The notes under the pieces were generated by a model. It was not told the origin of the DNA. It saw only the letters and a list, made by a program, of their open reading frames with translations, and searched no databases. Of a DNA stretch of 64,000 nt, positions 35,122 through 45,429 are shown piece after piece. Positions within the stretch are counted from its first letter, which is position 1. Each line of letters opens with the position of its first letter. The position numbers and the translations under genes are program-made. Source of the stretch: an uncultured Opitutia bacterium (GTDB lineage Bacteria > Verrucomicrobiota > Verrucomicrobiia > Opitutales > UBA953). The stretch lies in NCBI GenBank assembly GCA_903919185.1, contig CAIXHF010000007.1, positions 62,001-126,000 of the forward strand, in the 5' to 3' direction.

Positions 35122-36782
35122 TTCGACGCCTCAACATTCGTGACCTCGCCTTGATGGATCGGGCGGAGCTGGAGTTAGGCGCCGGCTTCACCGTGGTCAC
35201 GGGTGAGACGGGCGCTGGCAAATCCGTGCTACTCGGTGCCTTATCTTTACTCGCTGGCCATCGCGCAGCGAAGACGGTCGTGCGTAAGGGGGCCGAAGAA
35301 TGCGTCGTCGAGGCGGAGTTCGAAATCGGCGAGGACCCGCGCTTCGATGTTTTACTACAGGAACTCGATTTACCGGTTTGCGATGAGGGCTTGCTACTGC
35401 TGAAGCGCTCGGTCCATGCGAGCAAGGCCGGACGTATCTCCATCAACGGAGGGTCGGCCACGCTGGCGCAGCTGCAACAGCTCGGCGAACTCTGGATTGA
35501 TTTCCACGGGCCCGGCGAGCCGCAGAAGCTGATGCGCGCCGAGACGCAACTGGCAATGCTCGACCTGCATGCCGGCCTCGGCAAAGGCTTAGCCACCTAT
35601 CGTGCTGGCTGGCGCCAGCGCTTGGGCCTACTGCGCGAGGCCGACGAGGCCGCTGGTGCAGAAAAACTTTCCGAAGACGAGGAAGCGTTCCTGCGTTCAC
35701 AGTTGGAAAAGCTAAATTCACTGGATTTATCCGACGACGCGGTGGCCAAACTGGACCGCGACCATGCCCGGGCTTCGCGCGCTCAGGAACTGGGCGCCTT
35801 GCTGGGGCAACTCGATGCGGGCTTAGGCGCCGATGGCCTTGGGGAAGTGCTGCCCAAGTTACTCAAGGCCTCCGATGACGTCTCCCGGATCGACAATGAG
35901 TCCACGGCGCTCCGCGATCGCCTCAATGCGCTCGCCGCGGAGGCCGAAGATATCCGCGCCGATTACGTGCGCCTCGCCCGCGGTCTGTCCGAAGACGACG
36001 AGTCGGTCGGAGAGCTGGAGGCCAAGATGAACCTGTGGTTGGAATTCCGCCGTAAGTATGGCCCAGGGGCGGCCAACGTCAGAGCCAAACGGGAGGGCAT
36101 CGCCCAGCGACTTTTGTCCCAAGGAGATGTTGAGGCGCGCGTGGCCAAACTCCGCGCTGAGGCAGCCCAAGTGGAGAAGGAACTGCGCAAGCAGGCCGAC
36201 GCCTTGCACGCGGCGCGGGCGAAGGCCGCCGAGAAGCTGGCCGGTGCCGTCCGTAAGATGCTGGGTGCGCTGGGCTTCAAGAAGGCGGATCTGCGCATTG
36301 CGGTCGCCGCCGCGGAATTAGGTCCGCAGGGCGCGGATGCGGTGCGTTTCCTCTTTTGTCCGAATGCGGGGCAAGACTTACTGCCGCTCGATCAAATCGC
36401 CTCCAGTGGTGAAGCCGCCCGCGTAATGTTGGCGCTGAAGACGGTGCTCGCCGCGGTCGATCAGACGCCGGTGCTGGTCTTTGATGAGGTCGATGCCAAC
36501 GTCGGTGGGGAAATTGGCGCGCAAGTCGGCCGCGAGCTCGCCGCCCTCGGTGCCGCTCACCAAGTCTTCTGCGTCACCCACCTCCCGCAGGTCGCCGCCT
36601 TAGGGCATGCGCATTTGGTCGTCACGAAAACGCAGGACGAGCGCTCGACGACCGTAGCCATCGCCCCCGTCCATACTAAGCGAAAAGAACGGGAATCGGA
36701 ACTGGCCCGGATGTTAGGTGATCGTGCGAGTAAGGTGGCCTTATCGCACGCCCGCGAGCTACTGGCGTCTGCCGAGGGGTAA
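35118..36782 (+). CDS. recN: DNA repair protein RecN
   Basis: A 554-residue SMC-like ATPase for double-strand break repair. The N-terminal head begins MIRRLNIRDLALMDRAEL with Walker A TGETGAGKSVLLGAL (about residues 30-44). A central coiled coil (about 150-370) is followed by the C-terminal head with signature ASSGEAARVMLALKTVL and Walker B PVLVFDEVDANVGGEIG, then CVTHLPQVAA. The length matches E. coli RecN (553). The chosen ATG overlaps the yggS stop; homologues start there. No LexA box was recognised in front of yggS. Confidence 0.95.
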   Translation: MIRRLNIRDLALMDRAELELGAGFTVVTGETGAGKSVLLGALSLLAGHRAAKTVVRKGAEECVVEAEFEIGEDPRFDVLLQELDLPVCDEGLLLLKRSVHASKAGRISINGGSATLAQLQQLGELWIDFHGPGEPQKLMRAETQLAMLDLHAGLGKGLATYRAGWRQRLGLLREADEAAGAEKLSEDEEAFLRSQLEKLNSLDLSDDAVAKLDRDHARASRAQELGALLGQLDAGLGADGLGEVLPKLLKASDDVSRIDNESTALRDRLNALAAEAEDIRADYVRLARGLSEDDESVGELEAKMNLWLEFRRKYGPGAANVRAKREGIAQRLLSQGDVEARVAKLRAEAAQVEKELRKQADALHAARAKAAEKLAGAVRKMLGALGFKKADLRIAVAAAELGPQGADAVRFLFCPNAGQDLLPLDQIASSGEAARVMLALKTVLAAVDQTPVLVFDEVDANVGGEIGAQVGRELAALGAAHQVFCVTHLPQVAALGHAHLVVTKTQDERSTTVAIAPVHTKRKERESELARMLGDRASKVALSHARELLASAEG

Positions 36783-37598
36783 TCAGCGCTGCACAAACCG
36801 ATCGAGCCGGAGTCGCCGAATAACCCGGAGGCCAATGGCCGCGGCCCAAGGCTTGGGTAGGCGTGCGCTGAACATGCCCAGGAGGCGGTTCTTCCAGCCT
36901 GGGATAATCTGCGGACGCGACTTAGCCATCGCGTAGAGTGACTCAGCCACGCAGTCCTCCGCGGTCTGGCCACCGAGGCCAGTGGGGCCAGAGAAACCCG
37001 CTGCCTTGGAGAAGTTGGTCGAGACGGGCCCTGGGCAGATGGCGACGCAGCGCACGCCGTAGGGCTGCGCCTCCGCGTCGAGCGCGATGCTCCAGTGCAG
37101 CATGAAGGCTTTCGTCGCCGCATACGTCGTCATCAAGGGCGTCGGTTGATAGCCAGCGAGCGAGGCGACGGTCGCGACTTGGCCGCCGCGACGTTTGAGT
37201 TCAGCCCACAGCAGCCCGGTGAGCTGCACTGGTGCGCGCACGTTGACGTCGACCATCTTTAAGGTGTGGTCGAGCCCCGGCGCGGGGAACTCCCCATAGG
37301 CGCCGAAGCCGCTGTTATTAACGAGCAGTATTCTGCCTTCGCTGGGCATTAGTTTATGTAATTCACGGACAACGTCCTCCACTTGAGTGGGTTGAGAGAG
37401 GTCGCAAGTAAGGTGAGTCAACTTACAGGTATTTGGCACCCCCTCAGGTGGGGTGCGGGAAAGGTTGAACACGGCCGCACTGGTCCCAGAATTATAGATG
37501 CGCGAGAGAATCGCGCGACCGATGCCGGAGGATGCGCCCGTTATGATCACACAGGAAAAACTCTTGAGGAAATCATCGATGGTCTGGTTCTTTGACAT
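36783..37598 (-). CDS. short-chain dehydrogenase/reductase (SDR)
   Basis: A 271-residue classical SDR. The nucleotide-binding TGASSGIG is at about residues 20-27, followed by an NNSGFGAYG segment in place of the usual NNAG, and the catalytic YAATK (about 155-159) with an upstream Ser in VASLAGY. The fold binds NAD(P); the substrate cannot be deduced. The Thr/Ser-rich strand VFNLSRTPPEG suggests NADP preference (Arg after strand beta-2). The stop directly abuts the end of recN, and it is divergent from hpf with 40 bases between the starts. Confidence 0.88.
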   Translation of the reverse strand: MSKNQTIDDFLKSFSCVIITGASSGIGRAILSRIYNSGTSAAVFNLSRTPPEGVPNTCKLTHLTCDLSQPTQVEDVVRELHKLMPSEGRILLVNNSGFGAYGEFPAPGLDHTLKMVDVNVRAPVQLTGLLWAELKRRGGQVATVASLAGYQPTPLMTTYAATKAFMLHWSIALDAEAQPYGVRCVAICPGPVSTNFSKAAGFSGPTGLGGQTAEDCVAESLYAMAKSRPQIIPGWKNRLLGMFSARLPKPWAAAIGLRVIRRLRLDRFVQR

Positions 37599-37638
37599 GG
37601 AAGCAGGTTCTCACGCCCAACCCCAAAACACAACACAC

Positions 37639-37998
37639 ATGAGCATTGCTCCGGTAGTCGTGACCGGGGTCCATATGGACCTCACCGACGCCCTGAAGGA
37701 TACGGTGTGCGCCAAAGTCGAAAGACTGATGCGCCACAACCCGCGGATTATCCGCGTGCACGTCGAGCTCGTTTACAACCGCAGCCGTGACCACAGCCGC
37801 GAGTTCGCTGCCCAAATCCGGTTGGAGTTAGCGGGCCCGGATATCGTGGTCCGCGAGGAATCCGAGGATTTGTACAAATCCATTGATATTTTGATCGATA
37901 AGGTCGATCGCCAACTTCGCCGCCGCCATCGCCTAGAGAAAGAGAAGCGGAATCACCCAAAGCCAACGGACCTCGGCGACCTGGGACGGGCGGCGTAA
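37639..37998 (+). CDS. hpf: ribosome hibernation promoting factor, short HPF type
   Basis: A 119-residue HPF/RaiA-family protein. The family beta-alpha-beta fold is seen in VVVTGVHMDLTDALKDTVCA, then IRVHVELVYNR and the helix SEDLYKSIDILIDKVDRQLR (about 80-100), with a basic tail. It has no C-terminal dimerisation domain, so it is the short type, which promotes 100S formation with a partner or inactivates 70S ribosomes on starvation. The frame runs 47 codons upstream, but those codons are antisense to the SDR gene; MSIAPV was chosen. A non-coding stretch and terminator follow. Confidence 0.9.
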   Translation: MSIAPVVVTGVHMDLTDALKDTVCAKVERLMRHNPRIIRVHVELVYNRSRDHSREFAAQIRLELAGPDIVVREESEDLYKSIDILIDKVDRQLRRRHRLEKEKRNHPKPTDLGDLGRAA

Positions 37999-38165
37999 GG
38001 ACGGTGCCGGCTAGCGTAAAGGTCAGTCAGTGGCAGAGTCGGTTTAAGACGGTCCAATCAGTCGGATAGTCAGCATCAGCCGACAGTCAGACGGAACCGG
38101 CAGTCAGAAACAGGATAAGCCAGTGAACCTCGGCCGATAGCGCAGAAGGTGAAGTCTAAGAAGGT
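37999..38165 (+). other. candidate small RNA or long structured 3'UTR of hpf
   Basis: No plausible coding frame is present. The sequence is rich in repeated CAGTC/GTCGG/GTCAG words and can fold: CGGTT (near 38040) pairs with AACCG (near 38095), enclosing GTCGG/CCGAC arms. It runs directly into an intrinsic terminator at 38169. This is the arrangement of a small RNA gene or of a stable 3'UTR-derived RNA. No known RNA family was recognised; it lacks the conserved blocks of RNase P, SRP and tmRNA. Confidence 0.35.
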
Positions 38166-38168
38166 TAT

Positions 38169-38207
38169 GGACCCCGGTTGCCGCAAGGTGGCCGGGGTCC
38201 TCCTTTT
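38169..38207 (+). terminator. intrinsic terminator after hpf or the candidate small RNA
   Basis: GGACCCCGG (38169-38177) pairs with CCGGGGTCC (38192-38200) around a 14-base loop and is followed by TCCTTTT. The T tract is short. It ends 58 bases before the mpl start. Confidence 0.7.
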
Positions 38208-38264
38208 GGTGGGGCCGAGCGGTTCTCGGCTCGCCCTCGGGGACGGGCAGGCTTTTATGCCCGT

Positions 38265-39671
38265 ATGCGGATTTATTTCATGGGCATCTGCGGCACGGCG
38301 ATGGGCAACGCCGCTTTGTTGATGCGTTCGCTGGGTCACGAAGTGCGGGGTGCCGACACGGGCGTCTATCCGCCGATGTCCGATCACCTCCGTGCCGCCG
38401 GCATCGAGATCTTGGAAGGTTGGTCCGCAGAACGCTTGGCCCAGCTCAAGCCCGACCTCGTTGTGGTCGGCAACGTGGCGTCCCGCGGGCACCCTGAGGT
38501 CGAGTGGTTACTGGAAGCCCGCACGCAACCGTACGTCTCCTTGCCGGAGCTCCTGCGCACCCGCCTCCTGAACGATCGCCGTAACATTGTTGTCGCCGGT
38601 ACGCATGGGAAGACAACGTCCACCTGCATGGCGGCGGTCCTGTTGCAGGCCAACGGCGCAAGCCCTGGGTGGCTCGTTGGTGGGGTGCCCCGTGACCTCC
38701 CCGACAGTTCGCATCCCGGTAAGTCCGGCGGACCGTTTGTCATCGAGGGCGACGAATACGACACAGCCTTTTTCGATAAGCGCAGTAAGTTCATCCAGTA
38801 CCTGCCGCACGTCCTCGCTATTAATAACTGCGAGTTCGACCACGCCGACATCTTCCGCGACCTCGACGATGTCCTACGCACGTTCTCGCATGTCATCCGC
38901 ATTGTCCCGCGCGACGGCGCCATCGTTGCCAATGGCGATGACGCCAACGTCCTCGGCCTAGTAAAGAACGTGACGTGGGCCCCGGTGATTCGCGTTGGAA
39001 CCGGCGCCGGCAACGATGCGGTCATCGCCGATTTTCAAGAGACCTCCACGGGCTCGTCCTTCACGCTTCTTTGGAAGGGGCAGGAGTGGGGGCGCGTGCA
39101 GTGGGCCTTGCCTGGCTTGTTTAATGCCCGCAATGCCGCCATGGCCGCGGTTTCCGCCGGCCTTCTGCTCGATCGCCAAGACCCGACCAAACTTAAGCTC
39201 GACGCCTTGGCGAAGTTCCAAGGGGTCATGCGCCGTCAGCAGGTGCTCATTGACCGTGCCGATCGCGTGGTCATCGAGGATTTCGGTCATCACCCGACGG
39301 CCCTGAAACTCACGTTGGAATCGTTACGCGCCCGTTATCCGCACCATCGCCTCGTCGCTTGCTTCGAGCCGCGTAGCAACACCGCCGCCCGTAAGGTCAT
39401 GCAGGATGCCTTTCGCGATGCGCTCATGCTTGCGGACGATGTCTATCTCGCACCGGCCCATCGCGCCGACACGCTCGGCGGCGAAAGCTTTGACAGCACC
39501 GGCGTGGCTCAGGCCATCACCGCTTCGGGTCGACGCGGTTTCGCCCCGGCTTCGAACGACGCTTTGCTAGAAGCATTACGCCTGCACACCGCGGAAGGCC
39601 TGGGTCCACGTTGTATCGTTTTCTTCTCAAACGGGGCCTTTGGCGGTATTATCAAGAAGTTCGCCTCTTGA
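38265..39671 (+). CDS. mpl: UDP-N-acetylmuramate:L-alanyl-gamma-D-glutamyl-meso-DAP ligase
   Basis: A 468-residue Mur-ligase-family enzyme that reattaches the recycled tripeptide L-Ala-D-Glu-mDAP to UDP-MurNAc. The N-terminus MRIYFMGICGTAMGNAALLM is the Mpl form of the UDP-binding domain. The ATP P-loop is GTHGKTTSTCMAA (about 107-119), followed by EGDEYDTAFFDKRSKF, NNCEFDHADIF, and the C-terminal DFGHHPTALKLTLESLR. E. coli Mpl is 457 residues. It implies muropeptide recycling and meso-DAP peptidoglycan. The first 29 codons of the open frame lie in the terminator and were excluded. It is convergent with ribF (11-base gap). Confidence 0.93.
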   Translation: MRIYFMGICGTAMGNAALLMRSLGHEVRGADTGVYPPMSDHLRAAGIEILEGWSAERLAQLKPDLVVVGNVASRGHPEVEWLLEARTQPYVSLPELLRTRLLNDRRNIVVAGTHGKTTSTCMAAVLLQANGASPGWLVGGVPRDLPDSSHPGKSGGPFVIEGDEYDTAFFDKRSKFIQYLPHVLAINNCEFDHADIFRDLDDVLRTFSHVIRIVPRDGAIVANGDDANVLGLVKNVTWAPVIRVGTGAGNDAVIADFQETSTGSSFTLLWKGQEWGRVQWALPGLFNARNAAMAAVSAGLLLDRQDPTKLKLDALAKFQGVMRRQQVLIDRADRVVIEDFGHHPTALKLTLESLRARYPHHRLVACFEPRSNTAARKVMQDAFRDALMLADDVYLAPAHRADTLGGESFDSTGVAQAITASGRRGFAPASNDALLEALRLHTAEGLGPRCIVFFSNGAFGGIIKKFAS

Positions 39672-39682
39672 CGCGCAGTCGC

Positions 39683-40603
39683 TCAGCGTCCGCCGGCGAG
39701 TCCGTGAATGACCGAGGCGGCTTGAGCGTCGTGGGCGATTTGAGCCTGCAGCGCTGAGAGATTTGCGAACTTCTGTTCGTGCCGGAGGAAGTGTAACCAG
39801 CGGATGCGTACGGCAGCGCCCGTCGTCGGTATCGGGCCGGAGGCACGGAGGATATGCGTCTCAAGGAGCGGCTCCACCGGCCCGCTTTCGACCGTCGGCC
39901 GAAGCCCCCAATTAGCGACGGCAGGTTCGGCGAGGCCATCGGCATTCACGAGTTCGACCGCGTAGACGCCGAGGGCAGGGCGCAACTCTGGGTTCCACGG
40001 TAGGTTTAGGGTAGGGAAGCCAATGGTGCGACCGAGGCGTCGGCCATCGATGATCGTGCCCGTGGCTTCATAGGGCCGGAGTAGCATGCGGTTGGCCAAG
40101 GCGAGGTCGCCGTGACGCAAGGCGGTACGGATACGTGAACTGCTCACGGCCACGCCCTCGAGCGCGACGGGTTCGACGAGATGAACGGCGAGCCCGAGTT
40201 TGCCGGCATCACGTACGAGCGACTCGCCGTCCCCCGTACGGCCTTGCCCGTAACGGAAGTTTGTCCCGACGTGGACCGAGCGTAAGCCTTTGAAGTGATG
40301 CAAGAGCCAAGCAGGGAAGTCCACGGCTTCCATCGCTGCATGTTGCAAGGTGAACTCTTGGTGGTGGATGAATTCGGCCCCAGCCTCGGTCAGGCGCTCG
40401 TCTTTCTGCGTGCGATTAAGAATGAGCGGGACCGCCGATTCCGGCCGCAGGACTTTGCTCGGATGCGGCTCATAGGTCATGACCCCGACGCTGCCATGGG
40501 CTTGGCGGGCGGCGGCCCGCGTAGAGTGGAGGACGGCCCGATGGCCGAGGTGCACCCCGTCAAAGGCACCAAGCGCCAGGTGGATGCTCGGGGTGTGGCT
40601 CAT
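39683..40603 (-). CDS. ribF: bifunctional riboflavin kinase/FMN adenylyltransferase
   Basis: A 306-residue RibF making FMN and FAD from riboflavin. The adenylyltransferase domain contains [14 protein letters not shown] (nucleotide-binding HxGH-like, about residues 12-25) and [13 protein letters not shown]. The kinase domain (about 185-305) contains [15 protein letters not shown] with the conserved G-x-P-T-x-N, and GVYAVEL. Its start ATG overlaps the truB stop (ATGA), fixing the start and showing translational coupling at the end of nrnA-truB-ribF. Confidence 0.95.
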   Translation of the reverse strand: MSHTPSIHLALGAFDGVHLGHRAVLHSTRAAARQAHGSVGVMTYEPHPSKVLRPESAVPLILNRTQKDERLTEAGAEFIHHQEFTLQHAAMEAVDFPAWLLHHFKGLRSVHVGTNFRYGQGRTGDGESLVRDAGKLGLAVHLVEPVALEGVAVSSSRIRTALRHGDLALANRMLLRPYEATGTIIDGRRLGRTIGFPTLNLPWNPELRPALGVYAVELVNADGLAEPAVANWGLRPTVESGPVEPLLETHILRASGPIPTTGAAVRIRWLHFLRHEQKFANLSALQAQIAHDAQAASVIHGLAGGR

Positions 40604-41328
40604 CCCAAGGCGATACTCGGCACAGCTTCGTGCACAGGAATCAAACACGCGACGAGCTGTTCGCGGGTCATCGCCCCCAGTTCCATCAGGGTCTTCGACC
40701 GGTCGACGTGCAGGTTGCCTGAGAGCGTGCGGCGGAGCATGGTGAGGTGCGCCCCTGGGCCGAGCTTACGTCCGAGGTCATAGGCGATGGTGCGCACATA
40801 CGTGCCCTTGGTGCAATGCACGCGGAAGTTGAGCCGGGGGCTCTCCCAGGCGAGCAGTTCGAAGGCGTCGATGCGGATAAAGCGTAGCTCGCGTTCGACT
40901 TCGATGCCCTTGCGCGCGAGCTCGTAGAGTTTCTTACCGCCAATCTTTTTAGCCGAGTGCATCGGCGGAAGCTGATGCTGGTCGCCCAGCATCGTGGCCA
41001 TCGCGGCCGCGACCTCGACCGGCGTTAATTCTGGTACTAGGTTAGTCTCGGTCGTTGCGCCGTCGGCGTCCTGAGAATCCGTGACCACGCCAAGCGTGGC
41101 TTCGCCGAAGTATTCCTTTTCCTGCGACATCAAATATTGCGAGGCCTTGGTGGCCTTGCCCACGAGGATGATGAGTAGGCCCGTCGCCATCGGATCGAGC
41201 GTGCCAGCGTGGCCGACCCGGCGGGTCTGGTAGAGCCAGCGGACCTTGTCGACGACGTCGTGCGAGGTGATGCCTTGTGGCTTGTCGACCAGCAGGACGC
41301 CTTCGGGTTCAGGGAGTCCGTCGCTCAT
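40600..41328 (-). CDS. truB: tRNA pseudouridine(55) synthase TruB
   Basis: A 242-residue TruB that makes pseudouridine 55 in the T loop of tRNAs. The N-terminal [20 protein letters not shown] and the catalytic motif [16 protein letters not shown] (Asp at about 45) are clear, as are [19 protein letters not shown] and [18 protein letters not shown]. The C-terminal PUA domain found in E. coli TruB (314 residues) is missing, as in many short bacterial versions. It overlaps nrnA upstream and ribF downstream by 4 bases each. Confidence 0.96.
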   Translation of the reverse strand: MSDGLPEPEGVLLVDKPQGITSHDVVDKVRWLYQTRRVGHAGTLDPMATGLLIILVGKATKASQYLMSQEKEYFGEATLGVVTDSQDADGATTETNLVPELTPVEVAAAMATMLGDQHQLPPMHSAKKIGGKKLYELARKGIEVERELRFIRIDAFELLAWESPRLNFRVHCTKGTYVRTIAYDLGRKLGPGAHLTMLRRTLSGNLHVDRSKTLMELGAMTREQLVACLIPVHEAVPSIALG

Positions 41329-42326
41329 TGGGCGGAATGCTCGCGGTAATGTTCGGCCACGATGCCGATGATGCGGGCCCGGTCCTTGGCCAGGGTGCAG
41401 CCGAGCATATTGAAGCCAGCGGCTAGGACATGGCCACCGCCGTTCAGTTTGCCGGCAAGGAGGTCGAGGCGAAGGCGTGGGTCGCGGCCACGTAGGCTGC
41501 CGCGAACACCGTCATGGCCTTCTTCCATGAGCACGGCAATCTCGACGCCCTCGACCGAGCGGGGGAATTCCACGAGGCCTTCTTTATCTTCTTTCGTGGT
41601 GCCTGTCGCGGCGTAGTCAGCCTGGGTGAGTTCGCCGGAGCAGATCTTGCCGTCTTCGTGAAATTGAATTGAGTTGAGGAAGCGCTTGGTGAGTTCGAGT
41701 TTGCCGCGGCTTTCGTGTTCGAAGACGAGGAAGTTAGTCTCCGCCGGGTTCGCACCGCGTTCAATTAGTTCGGCGGCCAAGGCGAAAACTTCGGTGGTCG
41801 CACTGGCGTAACTGAATCGCCCGGTGTCGGTCACGATGCCGAGGTGCAAGGCCTTGGCCGTGGCGGCGTCGCAGCCCAGGTTATGGCGGAGCGCGCCGTA
41901 AGCGAGGACGTGGCAGGTGGCCGCCGCGGTTTTCACCACGATGTTGTGCTGGGCATAGCCTGGATTCGATGCGTGGTGATCAATGTTACCCCAAAGCTTG
42001 CCCCCGAACTTGTCCAAGAGGTCGGGCCCAATGCGAGACGCATCGGCACAGTCGACCGCGACAGCCACCCGGCCATCTGGGACATATTGCTCACCCGTTA
42101 AGAAGGTGACCCCTTGGGCGTAAGATACCATGTTCGGGGGGACTCGATCGCGGTTGACGCAGATGCTGTCGATCCCCGCCGCGAGCAGGATGCGGCAGAG
42201 GGCGACTTGGGAGCCGATGCAGTCGCCATCGGGCCGCATGTGCCCTAATACGGCCACTTTCTGGCCTTGGAGGCCTTGGACGAGCCCCCGGAGGGCAGGT
42301 CCGGCTGCTTGCATGCTGATTCCCAT
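41325..42326 (-). CDS. nrnA: DHH-family oligoribonuclease/pAp phosphatase (NrnA-like)
   Basis: A 333-residue DHH/DHHA1 phosphoesterase. Metal-binding motifs are [15 protein letters not shown] (about 29-43), [10 protein letters not shown], the signature [10 protein letters not shown] (about 115-124) and a late Asp in [10 protein letters not shown]. The DHHA1 domain ends in the substrate-binding [12 protein letters not shown]. NrnA degrades 2-5-mer RNA and, in many species, pAp. The gene heads the nrnA-truB-ribF operon; rbfA, which commonly precedes it, is here 13 kb away with nusA and infB. Confidence 0.92.
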   Translation of the reverse strand: MGISMQAAGPALRGLVQGLQGQKVAVLGHMRPDGDCIGSQVALCRILLAAGIDSICVNRDRVPPNMVSYAQGVTFLTGEQYVPDGRVAVAVDCADASRIGPDLLDKFGGKLWGNIDHHASNPGYAQHNIVVKTAAATCHVLAYGALRHNLGCDAATAKALHLGIVTDTGRFSYASATTEVFALAAELIERGANPAETNFLVFEHESRGKLELTKRFLNSIQFHEDGKICSGELTQADYAATGTTKEDKEGLVEFPRSVEGVEIAVLMEEGHDGVRGSLRGRDPRLRLDLLAGKLNGGGHVLAAGFNMLGCTLAKDRARIIGIVAEHYREHSAQ

Positions 42327-42406
42327 AGTGTTGTGAGGAAGAAACCAGCCCGCCCGACCGCTGGCAAAGGCAAAAGGCGAGGTTATTTACAATGTAGGGT
42401 CCCCGC

Positions 42407-42436
42407 TTGATGCCCCGAATGGCTTGGGCATAGTAT
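42407..42436 (+). promoter_or_regulatory. candidate sigma-70 promoter of clpC
   Basis: TTGATG at 42407-42412 and TAGTAT at 42431-42436 are spaced by 18 bp; start near 42443, 34 bases before the clpC ATG. No CtsR-like operator (direct heptad repeat) was recognised around it. Confidence 0.45.
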
Positions 42437-42476
42437 CTGCTTAACAGGCTCTCAAGCCCACCCCACCACCCATCCC

Positions 42477-45032
42477 ATGGACAAGGACAAGAATAACAAC
42501 AATTTCACGCCCCGCGCCCGTAAGGTCGTGGAGCTCGCCCGGGCCGAAGCGCGCCGATTCAACCACAACTACGTCGGGACGGAGCACATCCTGCTCGGCC
42601 TGATCAAGTTGGGTGAAGGCGTGGCCGTCAATGTCCTCGGCCGGATGGGCCTCGACCTGAAGAGTGTCCGCTCTGCCGTCGAGAAGCAGGTGGGCCAAGG
42701 GCCGGAGGAAGCTAAGGCTCCCGACACCATTCCGCTCACGCCGCGTGTGCAGAAGGTCATGGCTCATGCCGTGACGGAAGCCCGCAGCCTCGGTCACGCC
42801 TACGTTGGCACCGAACACATCTTGCTGGGCCTCCTGAAGGAAGGGGAAGGCGTCGCTGCCCGTGTCCTCCAGCAGCTTGACGTCGACCTCGAGCGCTGCC
42901 GCAAAGAAATCCTCGCCGACATCGACCCCAACGCTTCCGTTGAGGGCGAAAGTAAGTCGGAAGACACTCCGCCGGAGGAGAAGTCCGATGGCGAAGATAC
43001 GCCGCCGCCGCGTCGCTCCGGCGAAGAAAGTGGGCGCCCCGGTCGGGGCGAGCGTCTCTCGTTGCTGAAGACTTTTGGCCGCGACCTCACCGAGATGGCC
43101 CGGGCCGGCGAACTCGACCCGGTCATCGGTCGAAAGGAAGAAATCCGCCGGGTGGTGCAGATCCTCTGCCGCCGGACGAAGAACAACCCTGTCCTCATCG
43201 GCGAAGCTGGCGTCGGTAAGACTGCCATCGTCGAAGGCTTGGCCCAAGAAATCGCCTCCGGCATTGTTCCGGAAATCCTGCTCGACCGCAAGGTCGTGAC
43301 GCTGGACCTCGCCCTCATGGTCGCAGGCACCAAGTACCGCGGCCAGTTCGAAGAGCGCATCAAGGGAATCATGGATGAGATCAAGCGCGCTAAGAACATC
43401 ATCTTGTTCATCGACGAAATGCACACCATCGTGGGTGCAGGTGCGGCCGAAGGCGCGATGGATGCCTCCAATATCCTCAAGCCGGCGTTGTCCCGCGGTG
43501 AAATCCAGTGCGTCGGTGCGACGACCTTGTCCGAATACCGTAAGCACATTGAGAAGGACGCCGCTCTGGAGCGTCGCTTCCAGTCCGTGAAGGTGGACGA
43601 TCCGTCGCCAGACGACGCGGTGCTCATCCTGCGTGGTATTCGTTCGAAGTACGAAGACCACCATAAGTGCGAATACACCGACGCCTCCATTGAGGCCGCG
43701 GTTCGCCTCTCGCACCGTTACATCACTGCCCGCCATCTCCCAGATAAGGCCATCGACGTGATGGATGAAGCCGGCGCCCGCGCCCGTATTCGTTCGCTGA
43801 ACCTACCGCCTGAGCTCGACAAGGCTCAGGCTGATATCGACGCAGTCGTGCTCCAGAAGGAGGACGCTTCCCGTCACCAGAAGTTCGAGGAAGCCGCCAA
43901 TCTGCGCGACCAGGAGAAGAAGCTCCGCGCCAAGCGCGAGAAGATGCTCGAAGAGTGGCGCAAGAAGCGCGACGAGAAGCGCATCATCGTCGACGAAGAT
44001 GAGATGCTCCACATCGTCGCCGATTGGACGGGCGTCCCGCTCAACCGCATGGAGAAGAAGGAGACCCAGAAGCTCCTCGACCTCGAGACAGACCTGCAGG
44101 GTAGCGTCATTGGTCAGGAACGAGCCTGTGAAGTCATCGCCCGCGCGTTGCGCCGCTCCCGCGCCGACCTGAAGGACCCGCGTCGTCCGATTGGTTCTTT
44201 CCTCTTCCTCGGCCCGACCGGCGTCGGTAAGACGCTCTTGGCCCGCACCCTCGCAGAGCGTATGTTCGGCGAGAAAGAAGCGATTATCCAAATCGACATG
44301 TCCGAGTACATGGAGAAGTTTACGGTCTCCCGTATGATCGGTTCGCCGCCTGGTTATGTCGGCCATGACGAAGGCGGCCAGCTGACTGAACAGGTCCGCC
44401 GGAAGCCATACTCCGTGGTGCTCTTCGACGAAATCGAAAAGGCCCACCCCGACGTCATCCAGCTGCTCTTGCAGGCCTTGGAAGACGGTCGCCTGACCGA
44501 TTCGCTCGGCCGCGTGGTCGATTTCCGTAACACGATTATCATCATGACGTCCAACGTTGGCGCTGATGTGCTGCAGCGTAATAACTCCGTGGGCTTTGAT
44601 GTCGGCGTGGATTCCACCCGTGACTACGAGAAGCTTAAGGAGCGCATCATGGAAGAGACCAAGCGCGCCTTTAAGCCAGAGTTCCTCAATCGCCTCACCG
44701 ATATTATCATCTTCCAGCAGCTCGCGAAGACGCACATGACCAAGATCGTCGACATCGAAGTCGCCAAGGTCGCCAAGCGCCTCCTCGACCTCGGCGTGAA
44801 GCTGGTTGTCAACGAAGCCGCCCGTGGATACCTCGTCGATAATGGTTGGGACGAGAAGTACGGTGCCCGCCCGCTCCGCCGCGCGGTCGAACGCCTCCTC
44901 GAAGATCCGTTGGCCGAATCCATCTTACGAGACGACTATAACAAGGAAGAGCCGGTCATCGTCTCGGTGGGCGAGAAGGGCCTAGTCTTCACGCAGAAGA
45001 AGTCGGGTGCTGATACCGAGCCCAAGGCTTAA
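42477..45032 (+). CDS. clpC: ATP-dependent Clp protease ATPase subunit ClpC
   Basis: An 851-residue Hsp100 unfoldase feeding ClpP. Two Clp-N repeats (about 10-75 and 87-150) each hold GTEHILLGL; the two glutamates (36 and 113) match B. subtilis ClpC Glu32 and Glu106, the phospho-arginine-binding residues. AAA-1 has Walker [14 protein letters not shown] and [15 protein letters not shown]-type coiled-coil middle domain (about 430-490) carries [20 protein letters not shown], defining ClpC and not ClpA/ClpB. AAA-2 has [14 protein letters not shown] and the [13 protein letters not shown] box. clpP is not in the window; mcsA-mcsB are 9 kb away. Its stop overlaps the DUF423 gene by one base. Confidence 0.97.
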   Translation: MDKDKNNNNFTPRARKVVELARAEARRFNHNYVGTEHILLGLIKLGEGVAVNVLGRMGLDLKSVRSAVEKQVGQGPEEAKAPDTIPLTPRVQKVMAHAVTEARSLGHAYVGTEHILLGLLKEGEGVAARVLQQLDVDLERCRKEILADIDPNASVEGESKSEDTPPEEKSDGEDTPPPRRSGEESGRPGRGERLSLLKTFGRDLTEMARAGELDPVIGRKEEIRRVVQILCRRTKNNPVLIGEAGVGKTAIVEGLAQEIASGIVPEILLDRKVVTLDLALMVAGTKYRGQFEERIKGIMDEIKRAKNIILFIDEMHTIVGAGAAEGAMDASNILKPALSRGEIQCVGATTLSEYRKHIEKDAALERRFQSVKVDDPSPDDAVLILRGIRSKYEDHHKCEYTDASIEAAVRLSHRYITARHLPDKAIDVMDEAGARARIRSLNLPPELDKAQADIDAVVLQKEDASRHQKFEEAANLRDQEKKLRAKREKMLEEWRKKRDEKRIIVDEDEMLHIVADWTGVPLNRMEKKETQKLLDLETDLQGSVIGQERACEVIARALRRSRADLKDPRRPIGSFLFLGPTGVGKTLLARTLAERMFGEKEAIIQIDMSEYMEKFTVSRMIGSPPGYVGHDEGGQLTEQVRRKPYSVVLFDEIEKAHPDVIQLLLQALEDGRLTDSLGRVVDFRNTIIIMTSNVGADVLQRNNSVGFDVGVDSTRDYEKLKERIMEETKRAFKPEFLNRLTDIIIFQQLAKTHMTKIVDIEVAKVAKRLLDLGVKLVVNEAARGYLVDNGWDEKYGARPLRRAVERLLEDPLAESILRDDYNKEEPVIVSVGEKGLVFTQKKSGADTEPKA

Positions 45033-45379
45033 TGTCGGGTCGCTTGGTCACTGCAGGGCTCCTGGGCGCGACCGCGGTCGCCCTCGGGGCCTTCGGTGCC
45101 CACGGACTGAAAGACCGCTTGGCCCTCATTCCCGAGGCCGCTGGCTGGTGGCAGACCGCGACGTTCTACTTGCTATCGCACGCGTTGGCCGTCGGGGCAA
45201 TCGCCTCGCCCTCGGCTTGGCCCGCTCGCCTCTGGTCGGCGGGAGCGTTAATCTTCGCCGCAACCTTATATGCGATGGCCTTGGGCGCACCGCGTTGGCT
45301 CGGTGCCATCACGCCGCTGGGTGGCACGCTGCTGATTGCCGGCTGGCTAAGCTTAGCTTGGGTCGCGCGCCGCCGCTAA
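45032..45379 (+). CDS. DUF423 family membrane protein
   Basis: A 115-residue protein with four hydrophobic helices, matching the YgdD/YwdK family: TAGLLGATAVALGAFGAHGL at the start, a WWQTATFYLLSHALAVG segment, and a C-terminal ITPLGGTLLIAGWLSLAW. Function is unknown in the family. It begins at the last base of the clpC stop codon (TAATG), suggesting coupling with clpC. Confidence 0.88.
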   Translation: MSGRLVTAGLLGATAVALGAFGAHGLKDRLALIPEAAGWWQTATFYLLSHALAVGAIASPSAWPARLWSAGALIFAATLYAMALGAPRWLGAITPLGGTLLIAGWLSLAWVARRR

Positions 45380-45429
45380 GCCTTGCCACGAGGTTTTGAC
45401 TTCCCCGGTTCGACAGGTTGGGATGCTGT

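Noticed and set aside
37999-38165. Repeated CAGTCAG-type words as a CRISPR array
   Set aside because: Repeats are only 5-7 bases, not regularly spaced, and there are no cas genes.
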